Assembly (NCBI GenBank): GCA_013178375.1
Contig: JABLXQ010000014.1
Span: 1-64,000 of the forward strand
Origin: Gammaproteobacteria bacterium
GTDB taxonomy: Bacteria > Pseudomonadota > Gammaproteobacteria > Pseudomonadales > Ketobacteraceae
Direction of reading: 5' to 3'
Length of the DNA stretch: 64,000 bases
The notes beneath the pieces are model-generated. The model was given only the letters and a program-made list of their open reading frames with translations. It had not been told where the DNA came from and did no database searches. Position numbers and translations under genes: made by a program. Of this stretch, positions 18,996 through 26,894 are shown piece by piece; the stretch's first letter is position 1; the number at the start of each line of letters is the position of its first letter.

Positions 18996-19024
18996 TTGAT
19001 CCAGAAAGAACCCCTCCCTATAAT
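18996..19024 (+). promoter_or_regulatory. Sigma-70 promoter for tRNA-Leu
   Basis: TTGATC (18996-19001) and a perfect TATAAT (19019-19024) with a 17-bp spacer, ending 29 bp before the mature tRNA. The bases after the -10 are C-rich (CCTCCC), unlike the G-rich discriminator of classical stringent promoters, so stringent control is not asserted. Confidence 0.8.
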
Positions 19025-19053
19025 CCTCCCTTCTTTTTTTTCGCTTGTCCATT

Positions 19054-19142
19054 GCCCGGGTGGCGAAACAGGTAGACGCAAGGGACTTAAAATCCCTCGA
19101 GGGGTGACCCTCGTACCGGTTCGATTCCGGTCCCGGGCACCA
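19054..19142 (+). tRNA. tRNA-Leu (anticodon UAA)
   Basis: Cloverleaf of 89 nt including encoded CCA. The acceptor arm is GCCCGGG paired with CCCGGGC. The anticodon loop CTTAAAA, held by a GGGA/TCCC stem, gives anticodon TAA. A long variable arm (CGAGGGGTGACCCTCG region) is typical of class II leucine tRNAs. The T-loop is GGTTCGATTCC. Reads UUA and, by wobble, UUG. Confidence 0.97.
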
Positions 19143-19269
19143 GTCTGTCGCCACATCCACCCGTGGCAGTCCTTTCCAGGTCCATTTCCAGATTCATTCC
19201 TCCCGGCTTCCGGCAGGTTTTGTTACTATCCCATCGCCATCCCATCACCGGTCCGGTTTCAATTGACTG

Positions 19270-19295
19270 CTTTGTGAGCAATAGCTTTTGGCTAT
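19270..19295 (+). promoter_or_regulatory. OxyR-like binding site upstream of ahpC
   Basis: ATAG (19281-19284), 7 bases, CTAT (19292-19295) is an exact OxyR half-operator. A third element CTTT (19270-19273; consensus CTAT) lies exactly 7 bases before it. A fourth element is not recognisable. It sits about 90 bp before the ahpC start. OxyR control of ahpC is well known in proteobacteria, but no oxyR gene is in the window. Confidence 0.6.
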
Positions 19296-19317
19296 CCAGC
19301 ATTTCAAAACATTCAAT

Positions 19318-19346
19318 TTGTTTGAAAGCCACAAGATCCTTATGCT
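19318..19346 (+). promoter_or_regulatory. Probable ahpC promoter
   Basis: TTGTTT (19318-19323), a 17-bp spacer, then TATGCT (19341-19346), 40 bp before the ahpC start and 22 bp after the OxyR-like site. The match to consensus is moderate, as expected for an activated promoter. Confidence 0.45.
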
Positions 19347-19386
19347 TTGCACCGTACCTGACCACAAACCAAGGAGATACTTCAAA

Positions 19387-19950
19387 ATGTCACTGATCAA
19401 TACCCAGGTTCAACCGTTCAAGACCCAGGCTTTCCACAACGGCAAATTCGTTGAAGTTACCGAGCAGTCCCTGAAGGGCAAGTGGTCCGTCCTGATTTTC
19501 ATGCCGGCTGCCTTTACCTTCAACTGCCCCACCGAAGTGGAAGACGCTGCCGACAACTACGCCGAGTTCCAGAAAGCCGGCGCTGAAGTCTACATCGTCA
19601 CCACCGACACCCATTTCTCCCATAAAGTGTGGCACGAAACCTCGCCTGCAGTAGGCAAGGCCAAGTTCCCGCTGGTGGGCGACCCGACTCACCAACTGAC
19701 CAACGCCTTTGGCGTACACATCCCGGAAGAAGGTCTGGCTCTGCGCGGTACCTTCATCATCAATCCGGATGGCGTGATCAAGACCCTGGAAGTGCATGAC
19801 AACGCAATTGCCCGCGATGTATCGGAAACCTTGCGCAAGCTCAAGGCAGCCCAGTACGTTGCCAGCCATCCTGGCCAGGTTTGCCCTGCCAAGTGGAAAG
19901 AAGGCGCCAAGACCATTGCTCCCTCCCTGGATCTGGTCGGCAAGATCTGA
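19387..19950 (+). CDS. ahpC: Alkyl hydroperoxide reductase peroxiredoxin subunit
   Basis: Typical 2-Cys peroxiredoxin of 187 residues that reduces hydrogen peroxide and organic hydroperoxides in the cytoplasm. The peroxidatic cysteine is in FTFNCPTEVED near residue 47 (Asn replaces the usual Val before Cys) and the resolving cysteine in GQVCPAKW near the C-terminus. The length equals E. coli AhpC. The start at 19387 has AAGGAGA upstream. ahpF follows after an apparent terminator, so ahpC is likely expressed more than ahpF, as in enterobacteria. An OxyR-like site upstream suggests peroxide induction. Confidence 0.97.
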   Translation: MSLINTQVQPFKTQAFHNGKFVEVTEQSLKGKWSVLIFMPAAFTFNCPTEVEDAADNYAEFQKAGAEVYIVTTDTHFSHKVWHETSPAVGKAKFPLVGDPTHQLTNAFGVHIPEEGLALRGTFIINPDGVIKTLEVHDNAIARDVSETLRKLKAAQYVASHPGQVCPAKWKEGAKTIAPSLDLVGKI

Positions 19951-19984
19951 TCCGGCGACGGACAGCTCTTTCAGGCACACATGG

Positions 19985-20011
19985 AAGCCCTGCCTGACGG
20001 CGGGGCTTTTT
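19985..20011 (+). terminator. Intrinsic terminator between ahpC and ahpF
   Basis: Hairpin AAGCCC-T-GCC / GGC-G-GGGCTT with a TGAC loop, followed by a run of T. A second GC-rich inverted repeat (CCCGGC/GCCGGG) follows at about 20014-20036. Partial read-through would lower ahpF expression relative to ahpC. Confidence 0.8.
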
Positions 20012-20081
20012 ATGCCCGGCATATTCCGGCCGGGTGCGCAAAACCGATTTATTCAGTCCGAGTCAACCTCAGGAGTCGAAC

Positions 20082-21647
20082 ATGCTGGACACAACACTCA
20101 AAGGTCAATTGCAGGCGTATCTGGAACGGGTCGTTTACCCGTTGGAGATCAACGCATCCGTTGATGACAGCGCCCATTCGCAGGAAATGCTGGACCTGCT
20201 GAACGACATCGTGGGGCTGACCGACAAGATCAAGCTGAATGTCAGCCGCGACGACAAGGAGCGCAAGCCCTCGTTCGCGCTGTATCGTGAGGGTGCCAAC
20301 ATGGGCGGCGTGCGCTTTGCCGGCATTCCCATGGGGCACGAATTCACGTCGCTGGTGCTGGCCCTGTTGCAGGTGGGCGGGCATCCACCGAAAGTCGAGC
20401 CGGAAGTGATCGAGCAGATCAAGTCGCTCGACGGCAAATTCAACTTCGAAACCTTTATTTCGCTGACCTGCCACAACTGTCCCGATGTGGTGCAGGCGTT
20501 GAACCTGCTGGCGGTACTGAATCCGAACATCAGCCACGTGATGATCGATGGCGCACTGTTCCAGGATGAAGTGAACCAGCGCGAGATCATGGGCGTGCCT
20601 ACGGTGTACGTGAATGGCGAGCCGTTTGGCCAGGGCCGTATGACGCTGGAGGAAATCCTCGGCAAGATCGATACCGGTGCGGCTGCCCGTGAAGCGGCCA
20701 AGCTGGAGCAGAAAGAAGCGTTCGACGTGCTGGTGGTGGGCGGTGGTCCGTCAGGTTCGTCGGCGGCTATTTACGCAGCGCGCAAGGGCATCCGCACCGG
20801 CGTGGCGGCGGAGCGTTTCGGCGGCCAGGTGATGGATACCATGGCAATCGAGAATTTCATTTCGGTGCTGGAAACCGAGGGGCCCAAGCTGGCAGCAGCG
20901 CTGGAATCCCACGTCAAACATTACGCAGTGGACATCATGAACAATCAGCGCGCCACTGCGCTGGTACCGGCCAGCCAGTCCGGCGATGGCATGGTCCATA
21001 TCAAATTTGAAAACGGCGCCACCCTGCGCAGCAAGACAGTGATTATTTCCACCGGCGCCCGCTGGCGCAACATGAACGTGCCGGGCGAAACGGAATACCG
21101 CACCAAGGGCGTGGCCTACTGCCCGCACTGCGACGGCCCGTTGTTCAAAGGCAAGCGTGTGGCGGTGATCGGTGGTGGCAACTCCGGTATTGAGGCGGCC
21201 ATCGATCTGGCCGGTATCGTCGAACATGTCACTGTGCTGGAGTTCGACAGCAAACTGCGCGCAGATGCCGTGCTGCAGAAAAAGCTGTACAGCATGAACA
21301 ACATCAAGGTGATTCTGTCGGCACAGACCACCGAAGTGACCGGCGACGGGCACAAGATGGATGGCCTGATCTACAAGGATCGCGTTAGCGGCGACGTGCA
21401 TCGTGTGGATGTGGCGGGTGTGTTCGTGCAGATTGGGCTGGTGCCCAATACCGACTGGCTGAAAGGCGCGGTGGAGCTGAGCAATCGCGGCGAGATCATT
21501 GTGGATGATCGTGGCCAGACCTCCGTGCCCGGTGTGTTCGCAGCAGGCGACTGTACCACCGTTCCCTACAAGCAGATCATCATTGCGATGGGCGAGGGCG
21601 CCAAGGCATCCCTGGCGGCATTTGACCATCTGATCCGCAACTCGTGA
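20082..21647 (+). CDS. ahpF: Alkyl hydroperoxide reductase flavoprotein subunit
   Basis: NAD(P)H-dependent disulfide reductase of 521 residues that recycles AhpC. The N-terminal double thioredoxin-fold domain carries the redox pair in LTCHNCPD near residue 130. The rest is the thioredoxin-reductase-like part: FAD motif [19 protein letters not shown], the central redox pair in [10 protein letters not shown], the NAD(P) motif [12 protein letters not shown] and the C-terminal FAD motif [10 protein letters not shown]. The start at 20082 has AGGAG at proper distance. The length matches E. coli AhpF (521). It lies 131 bp after ahpC. Confidence 0.97.
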   Translation: MLDTTLKGQLQAYLERVVYPLEINASVDDSAHSQEMLDLLNDIVGLTDKIKLNVSRDDKERKPSFALYREGANMGGVRFAGIPMGHEFTSLVLALLQVGGHPPKVEPEVIEQIKSLDGKFNFETFISLTCHNCPDVVQALNLLAVLNPNISHVMIDGALFQDEVNQREIMGVPTVYVNGEPFGQGRMTLEEILGKIDTGAAAREAAKLEQKEAFDVLVVGGGPSGSSAAIYAARKGIRTGVAAERFGGQVMDTMAIENFISVLETEGPKLAAALESHVKHYAVDIMNNQRATALVPASQSGDGMVHIKFENGATLRSKTVIISTGARWRNMNVPGETEYRTKGVAYCPHCDGPLFKGKRVAVIGGGNSGIEAAIDLAGIVEHVTVLEFDSKLRADAVLQKKLYSMNNIKVILSAQTTEVTGDGHKMDGLIYKDRVSGDVHRVDVAGVFVQIGLVPNTDWLKGAVELSNRGEIIVDDRGQTSVPGVFAAGDCTTVPYKQIIIAMGEGAKASLAAFDHLIRNS

Positions 21648-21661
21648 AGGTCTGATCCGAC

Positions 21662-21973
21662 ATGGATGTCGTCTCGATTGGTGTGATCCTTTTTGTGCTG
21701 GCGGCATCCCTGTTCGCCAGCCGTCATGCCAGTGGCTGGGAACGGGACCGCTGGCTCAAGTCAGTCGGCTATTCGCTGTTGTCGGTGGCTGCGCTGGTGT
21801 TGATCGGTCTGATCAACAAGCGCATCTATCTGGTGCTGATCGTGCTGTATGCCGTTTTGTTCTGGCAGCTGGAGCGGGCGGTGAAGTCCCGCTTCGGCCA
21901 TCTCTGGTTTTCCCTGTTTGTCGGCGCCAGCGGCGTCATTCCGATTGCGATTTACCAGCTGTTTTTCCTTTAA
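21662..21973 (+). CDS. Small multi-pass membrane protein of unknown function
   Basis: Protein of 103 residues made mostly of hydrophobic segments: about 4-20, 37-51, 54-69 and 82-102, giving three to four membrane helices with short basic loops. No family recognised. It starts 14 bp after the ahpF stop with GAAGG upstream, so it is probably read with ahpF, yet nothing links it to peroxide defence. It converges with the cytochrome gene, whose stop is 14 bp away. Confidence 0.65.
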   Translation: MDVVSIGVILFVLAASLFASRHASGWERDRWLKSVGYSLLSVAALVLIGLINKRIYLVLIVLYAVLFWQLERAVKSRFGHLWFSLFVGASGVIPIAIYQLFFL

Positions 21974-21986
21974 CTGGCCGCTTTGG

Positions 21987-23114
21987 TTACAGCCCGGATT
22001 TCAGGCTGCTGCGCATCGTGTTCAGCTCCTGCATCACCTCGGGTGGCAGATTTATGCCGGCAGTGCCGCCATAGTAGAAATACAGGTGAGCCTCAAATTC
22101 GTTCAGGCATTTGCGTGAATACGTCGGCACGCTGAGTTGAACGCATTCTTTCAGATAGAGGTTCGCCAGCGACAGCTCGCTCTGGTCCCCCAGCATGCGT
22201 TCCAGAATGGAAATCAGGTACAGGTGACGGGCCGTGTCGGTTTTGTCGCTCACGGTGTGGCTTGCCTTCTGCAGTTGCGCGCGCCAGGCCAGGGCCAGCG
22301 GACGCCTGCTTTCGTCCAGAATGAATTCATGCTTCAGGTTGAAGACATCGCTGAATTCCCGGTACAGGGTCGCTTCCAGATCCGCATCGGTCGACGGCGC
22401 CTGTTGCAGGGCGGTGAGCCCCTTGATCCATTCCTCGATCCGCTGCTTCAGTTCCAGTTCCAGGTTTGGCAGCTGCTGGTATTCGCGCAGACGCTCGCTG
22501 ATCGCGGCCGGCTGGCGGTGGGTGATCAGGGTGATGTCCAGCAGCCGCTCGAGGGTTTTGCCGCCCTGAATCAGGGAAGACTGCACTTCTTTCTGCGCCA
22601 AGTGCTGTTCGAAGCCCTTCATCGCCACCGGATAGTTGCGGATGTAATAGTTGAATTCGGCAAAGCTGTAGTCGTTGGCGAACTGGTCGCGCCGGACGGC
22701 CGGTGCGCTGCTGGCGGTGATGCCGTCCTGGATGTGGCAGTTGCTGCACAGCACGGGCACCCCGCTCAGCAGATATTGAGCGGTAGCGTAGTTGCCGGTT
22801 TTGAACAGGCTGCGGGCCTGTTCCAGCTGATTCTGCACGCTGGTCTGGGACAGGCGGCGCAGCAGTGCGTGATCGTTCATCAGGGCGGGGGAAGCCTGCA
22901 TGGAGCGGATCAACTGGTCCAGCTGCAGTTCGATGATTTCCCGGTTGCCGGGATTCCGAAAACGGGTGTCGTTATAAATGAATGGAATCAGCGCAGACAG
23001 TGCGCTACCGGCTTTCTGCATTTCAGTATTGATATCTTCGGCCACAGACCAGGGGCTGGCCATCAGGATAATGCAGCAGACAAGTTGTCGTAGACGATGT
23101 TGGAGGCGGGGCAT
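21987..23114 (-). CDS. Periplasmic monohaem cytochrome c-like protein
   Basis: Protein of 375 residues with a Sec signal peptide (LVCCIILMASPWSVA, cleavage before EDINTE). A single CxxCH haem attachment motif, VLCSNCHIQDG, lies near residue 125 of the precursor. The rest is helical with no second haem site and no familiar catalytic domain; the region after the haem (about 150-350) could be a partner-binding scaffold. The start at 23114 is chosen over 23165 because AAGGA precedes it and it leads straight into the signal peptide. It diverges from the cyclic-nucleotide-binding protein gene at 23260, so the two may share regulation. Exact role unknown. Confidence 0.75.
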   Translation of the reverse strand: MPRLQHRLRQLVCCIILMASPWSVAEDINTEMQKAGSALSALIPFIYNDTRFRNPGNREIIELQLDQLIRSMQASPALMNDHALLRRLSQTSVQNQLEQARSLFKTGNYATAQYLLSGVPVLCSNCHIQDGITASSAPAVRRDQFANDYSFAEFNYYIRNYPVAMKGFEQHLAQKEVQSSLIQGGKTLERLLDITLITHRQPAAISERLREYQQLPNLELELKQRIEEWIKGLTALQQAPSTDADLEATLYREFSDVFNLKHEFILDESRRPLALAWRAQLQKASHTVSDKTDTARHLYLISILERMLGDQSELSLANLYLKECVQLSVPTYSRKCLNEFEAHLYFYYGGTAGINLPPEVMQELNTMRSSLKSGL

Positions 23115-23259
23115 GATTATTCCTTGTTGGATGTGGGCGTCTCTGGTCGAAGAATTATCAGCCATTTATCGCTCTGGCCAGCGGCGCAAATCAATTGTTG
23201 CTGAGAAAACCTGTTGCTTGGCCTATAGTTGAACTAATTGTTCACAGGGACAACGAACC

Positions 23260-23790
23260 ATGAAAGCAGCCGGTCTGGAACGGGTTCATATGTTACAGGG
23301 TGTTCCCACCTTTGGTGGCATCAACGATTCTGTATTGTCGTTTCTGTTGCGGGAGTCCAGGACGATCAACCTGTCGGCGGGTACCCTGATCTTTGCTGAA
23401 GGGGAATATACCGCGTCGATGTACATCGTTGAAGACGGCGAAGTCGCGATCTACAAACATAAAGACGGGCGCGACTGCATTATGGCCATTCTGGGCGAGG
23501 GCGAGTGCCTGGGTGAGATGGCCCTGTTCGATTACATGCCCCGCAGCGCTTCTGCCGTGGCCAAAACGGATTGCCGCCTGATCGAAATCACCTCGCAGAA
23601 TCTTTATGGCGTTTACCAGATGGACATGGAGCAGTTCGCGCTGATCCAGATGAATCTGGGTCGCGAGATCGCGCGCCGCCTGCGCAAGGCGGATGATTTG
23701 TGCATGAAGTGTCCGCTGCGCGCCGATAGCGAAGTGAAGACGTTCCGGCCAGTATCAGCAGGTAAACAAGAAAAGTCAGGAACGCACTAA
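23260..23790 (+). CDS. Cyclic-nucleotide-binding domain protein without DNA-binding domain
   Basis: Protein of 176 residues with a Crp/Fnr-type sensor fold: SAGTLIFAEGE, then MYIVEDGEVAIYK, then GEGECLGEMALFDYMPRSASAVA, which is the phosphate-binding cassette (GEMALFDYMPRSASA). A helix follows and then a tail with CMKCP, but there is no helix-turn-helix. It therefore likely acts by protein contact, not DNA binding. The arginine in PRSASA is consistent with binding cAMP or cGMP. It diverges from the cytochrome c gene and is 33 bp before the DUF2189 membrane protein gene on the same strand. Function unknown. Confidence 0.85.
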   Translation: MKAAGLERVHMLQGVPTFGGINDSVLSFLLRESRTINLSAGTLIFAEGEYTASMYIVEDGEVAIYKHKDGRDCIMAILGEGECLGEMALFDYMPRSASAVAKTDCRLIEITSQNLYGVYQMDMEQFALIQMNLGREIARRLRKADDLCMKCPLRADSEVKTFRPVSAGKQEKSGTH

Positions 23791-23823
23791 TAATTAGCCA
23801 GGCAAGTAGTCAGGGGGGGAGTT

Positions 23824-24588
23824 ATGACCGATACGGATACCGGCACCCGGCCGGGCAAGACGCTGGTGGCACCGTCGCGCAAACTGGAGTGGTCGGCCCC
23901 GATCCGCTGGCTGAAACTGGGCTGGCAGGATTACAAAAATGCGCCCCGTCTCAGCATCGAATATGGTTTGTTTTTCGCGGTGGGCGGCCTGGTACTCACC
24001 GTGCTGATCATGCTGTTCGGCGACAAGATCCTGCTGTTCAGCCTGGGCGGATTGTTTATTTTGCTGGGGCCATTGTTCGCGTTCGGCCTGTATGACGTGA
24101 GTCGCCAGCTGCAGAAAGGGGAAACTCCCACCTTGCGCCATTCCATCGGTCAGATCCGCAGCAGCGCGCCCAATCAGTGGGTGTTCGCCGTGGTGGTGAT
24201 CGTTGTCGCGCTGGTCTGGATGCGTGCCGCTACCATCATTACGATTTTTTACCCGGACGATCCTGAACCTGCGCTGGAGGAACTGCTGACGTTCTTTGCC
24301 ATTGGCACCGGAGCGGGCGCATTTTTTGCGGGACTGGTATTCGGCATCAGCGCGTTTTCACTGCCGATGATGGTGGATCGCAATGTGGATGCGATTACGG
24401 CCTCGCTCACCAGTTTGAGTGCGGTGCTCAACAATACCGGTGTGGCGATATTCTGGGGCTTCCTGATCGTGTTGCTGGTGACGCTGGGATTCGCCACGTT
24501 GTATCTGGGGCTGATTCTGGTGCTGCCGCTGATCGGTTATGCCACGTTCCACGGCTACCGCGATACGATTCCCCGCCAAACCGTTTGA
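23824..24588 (+). CDS. DUF2189-type integral membrane protein
   Basis: Protein of 254 residues with about six membrane helices (50-70, 75-98, 120-142, 160-180, 205-225, 228-245). The N-terminal cytoplasmic segment ends in WLKLGWQDYKNAPRLSIEYG, a pattern I associate with DUF2189 proteins. The motif FSLPMMVDRNVDAITA lies between helices 4 and 5. No transport or enzymatic signature. GGGGGAG is a strong ribosome-binding site. Probably co-transcribed with the cyclic-nucleotide-binding protein 33 bp upstream; DUF2189 is often linked to cytochrome biogenesis or oxidase genes, but I cannot confirm a role here. Confidence 0.75.
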   Translation: MTDTDTGTRPGKTLVAPSRKLEWSAPIRWLKLGWQDYKNAPRLSIEYGLFFAVGGLVLTVLIMLFGDKILLFSLGGLFILLGPLFAFGLYDVSRQLQKGETPTLRHSIGQIRSSAPNQWVFAVVVIVVALVWMRAATIITIFYPDDPEPALEELLTFFAIGTGAGAFFAGLVFGISAFSLPMMVDRNVDAITASLTSLSAVLNNTGVAIFWGFLIVLLVTLGFATLYLGLILVLPLIGYATFHGYRDTIPRQTV

Positions 24589-24606
24589 TCCTGTGGCAGG
24601 CGCGTT

Positions 24607-25356
24607 TCAGGCCTGCTTCCTTCCCGCCAGCATATAACTCACCGCCATCGATTTCTGCAGCGCGAAACTGCGCCGCCACGGATTCACCCGGATTCCCGTG
24701 CGCCAGAAGCAGTCGACACCGCCTGCGTTCAGCAGCGTTTCCAGTTCCCGGGGCGTCACGAACTTGCGCCACTGATGTGTGCCTTTCGGCAGCAGCTTCA
24801 GCACATATTCCGCGCCGAGAATGGCAAACAGATAGCTCAGCGGCGTGCGGTTGATGGTGGACACGATGGTGGTGCCGCCGGGTTTCAGGCGCGCCTGACA
24901 GGCTTGCATGAACGCGGGCAGGTCGCCCACGTGCTCGACCACTTCCATATTGAAAACCAGATCGAAATTTTCCTGCAGCCGGGTCACATCCTGCACCCGG
25001 TAATCGATGTCCAGACCGGACTGCGCCGCATGTTGCTGCGCGATGCGAATATTGCGCTCCGCCAGATCGACGCCGGTGACCCGTGCCCCCAACCGCGCCA
25101 GCGATTCCGACAGAATGCCGCCGCCGCAGCCGATGTCCAGCACCTGCTTGCCTTGCAGTGGTTGTGGCAGGTGCCGATCGATCAGTCCCTGCGCGTGCAA
25201 CAGGTCCAGAATAACCTGCACCCGAAACTCGTTCATCAGATGCAGCGGCCACATCGGGCCGGACGGATTCCACCAGGTGGCAGCCAGCGCGTTGAAGCGT
25301 TTTATTTCGTCCGCATCACCGGTGGCGCCAAGGGTTGCACCCGAACCGGACTTCAC
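24607..25356 (-). CDS. ubiG: Ubiquinone biosynthesis O-methyltransferase
   Basis: SAM-dependent methyltransferase of 249 residues that carries out both O-methylation steps of ubiquinone synthesis. Recognised by ATWWNPSGPMWPLHLMN at the N-terminus and the SAM motif LDIGCGGGILSESLARLGA followed by VTGVDLAERNI. The start is a GTG placed directly after the TGA of the upstream ppnN gene (TGAGTG), so translation is probably coupled. It converges with the DUF2189 gene (stops 18 bp apart). UbiG acts with the membrane-associated Ubi complex. Confidence 0.95.
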   Translation of the reverse strand: MKSGSGATLGATGDADEIKRFNALAATWWNPSGPMWPLHLMNEFRVQVILDLLHAQGLIDRHLPQPLQGKQVLDIGCGGGILSESLARLGARVTGVDLAERNIRIAQQHAAQSGLDIDYRVQDVTRLQENFDLVFNMEVVEHVGDLPAFMQACQARLKPGGTTIVSTINRTPLSYLFAILGAEYVLKLLPKGTHQWRKFVTPRELETLLNAGGVDCFWRTGIRVNPWRRSFALQKSMAVSYMLAGRKQA

Positions 25357-26727
25357 TCAGCGCACCACCCGGTAACAGGGCTTGTAGTTGCCTTCACCGA
25401 TCTTCATGCGGTTTTGTTCGACGAAGGTACGCAGCAGCTTGTCCAGCGGCTCCATGATTTCCGGATCGCCTTCCAGTTCGAACGGGCCTTTCTCGCGAAT
25501 CAGCTTGATGCCGTGTTCCTTCACATTGCCGGCCACGATGCCGGAAAACGCGCGGCGCAGATTCGCTGCCAGCAGATGCACCGGCTGGTCTTTGTGCAGG
25601 TTCAGTTTGCGCATGGTGTCGTGAGTGGGCTCGAACGGCGACTGCAGTTCTTTCGGCACGTTCAGCTTCCAGTTGAAGTAGAACGCATCTTTGTGTTTGC
25701 GGCGGAACTTGAACACCTGGTCCGAACCGGATTTGATGGAGCGTGCCACCTGTGCTGCGTCGCCGATGATGATTTCGTAACGGGCGCGGGCCTGCTCGCC
25801 CAGGGTCTGCTGGATGAATTCGTTGATGGTGTCGAAATAGCTGGCGCTGGATTCGGCGGCGGTGAAAATCAGCGGGAAGGGCATGCGGGTGTTGGACGGG
25901 TGCAGCAAGAGGCCCAGGATGTAGAGAATTTCCTCTGCCGTGCCGGCGCCACCGGGAAACACGATTACGCCGTGGGCGGTGCGCACGAAGGCTTCCAGGC
26001 GCTTTTCGATGTCGGGCATGATTACCAGTTCGTTGACGATCGGATTGGGCGATTCCGCCGCGATGATGCCGGGCTCGGTGATGCCGATATAGCGGCGATT
26101 CACGATGTGCTGTTTGGAATGGCCGATGGTGGCGCCCTTCATGGGGCCTTTCATGGCGCCGGGGCCGCAGCCGGTAATGATGTTCATGTCGCGCAGGCCC
26201 AGTTCATAGCCCACTTTCTTGGTGAAATCGTATTCGTCGCGGCTGATGGAGTGGCCGCCCCAGCAGACGACAAGAGGATTGGTTTCACCCTTGTGCAGGA
26301 CATTGGCATTGCGCAGCACATGGAACACCGCGTCGGTGATGCCGCTGCGGGTGGCCAGGTTGAAGCGGTGCGAGTTGCGGATTTCGTTGGTGACGTAAAT
26401 GACGTCGCGCAGCACGGAAAAAAGCTGTTCGCGAATACCGCGGATCATGCGGCCATCGACAAAGGCGCTGGCGGGAGCGTGACGCAGCTGCAGTTTGATG
26501 CCCCGGGCCTGGCGGATGAAGCGGATGTCGAAATCCTTGAACTCTTCCAGGATCTCGGCGGTGTTGTCATTCACGTTGCCGGTGTTCAGCACCGCCAGGG
26601 CGCAGCGGCGGAAGGTGCGGAACAGGTTGGGGTCGGTCTGCCGGACGAGCTGGTCGACTTCAGAGGGGGACAGCAGCTCCAGCGAGGCTTCCGGGGAAAC
26701 CGTAACGCAATCGATCTTGGGTGTCAT
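25357..26727 (-). CDS. ppnN: Nucleotide 5'-monophosphate nucleosidase
   Basis: Protein of 456 residues matching the PpnN/YgdH family (E. coli PpnN 454). It hydrolyses purine and pyrimidine monophosphates to base and ribose 5-phosphate. The Rossmann-like core has the LOG-type motif VFPGGAGTAEEILYILGLL and an earlier TGCGPGAMKGPMKGATIGH. Family N- and C-terminal extensions are both present; E. coli PpnN is (p)ppGpp-responsive through such extra domains. The start at 26727 has AAGGA upstream; the longer frame to 26760 lacks support. First gene of a two-gene unit with ubiG and divergent from pgm. Confidence 0.92.
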   Translation of the reverse strand: MTPKIDCVTVSPEASLELLSPSEVDQLVRQTDPNLFRTFRRCALAVLNTGNVNDNTAEILEEFKDFDIRFIRQARGIKLQLRHAPASAFVDGRMIRGIREQLFSVLRDVIYVTNEIRNSHRFNLATRSGITDAVFHVLRNANVLHKGETNPLVVCWGGHSISRDEYDFTKKVGYELGLRDMNIITGCGPGAMKGPMKGATIGHSKQHIVNRRYIGITEPGIIAAESPNPIVNELVIMPDIEKRLEAFVRTAHGVIVFPGGAGTAEEILYILGLLLHPSNTRMPFPLIFTAAESSASYFDTINEFIQQTLGEQARARYEIIIGDAAQVARSIKSGSDQVFKFRRKHKDAFYFNWKLNVPKELQSPFEPTHDTMRKLNLHKDQPVHLLAANLRRAFSGIVAGNVKEHGIKLIREKGPFELEGDPEIMEPLDKLLRTFVEQNRMKIGEGNYKPCYRVVR

Positions 26728-26894
26728 GAAGAACGGGATTCCTTGAGAGCAAATTGGCAATTACCAAAACAATAATGCACTAAACGCTTAATTATTTTAC
26801 GATTATCGGATTGTGTACCGGTAACTATAGCAAACCGGCATCTCCGTGAGACGGGCTTTTTTGGCAAAGCCTACCAGCATACAGGGAGTCACCC

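Noticed and set aside
24775-26775. Long plus-strand open frame of 666 codons over ubiG/ppnN
   Set aside because: It lies antisense to two clear genes; the translation is low-complexity-like and shows no domain.
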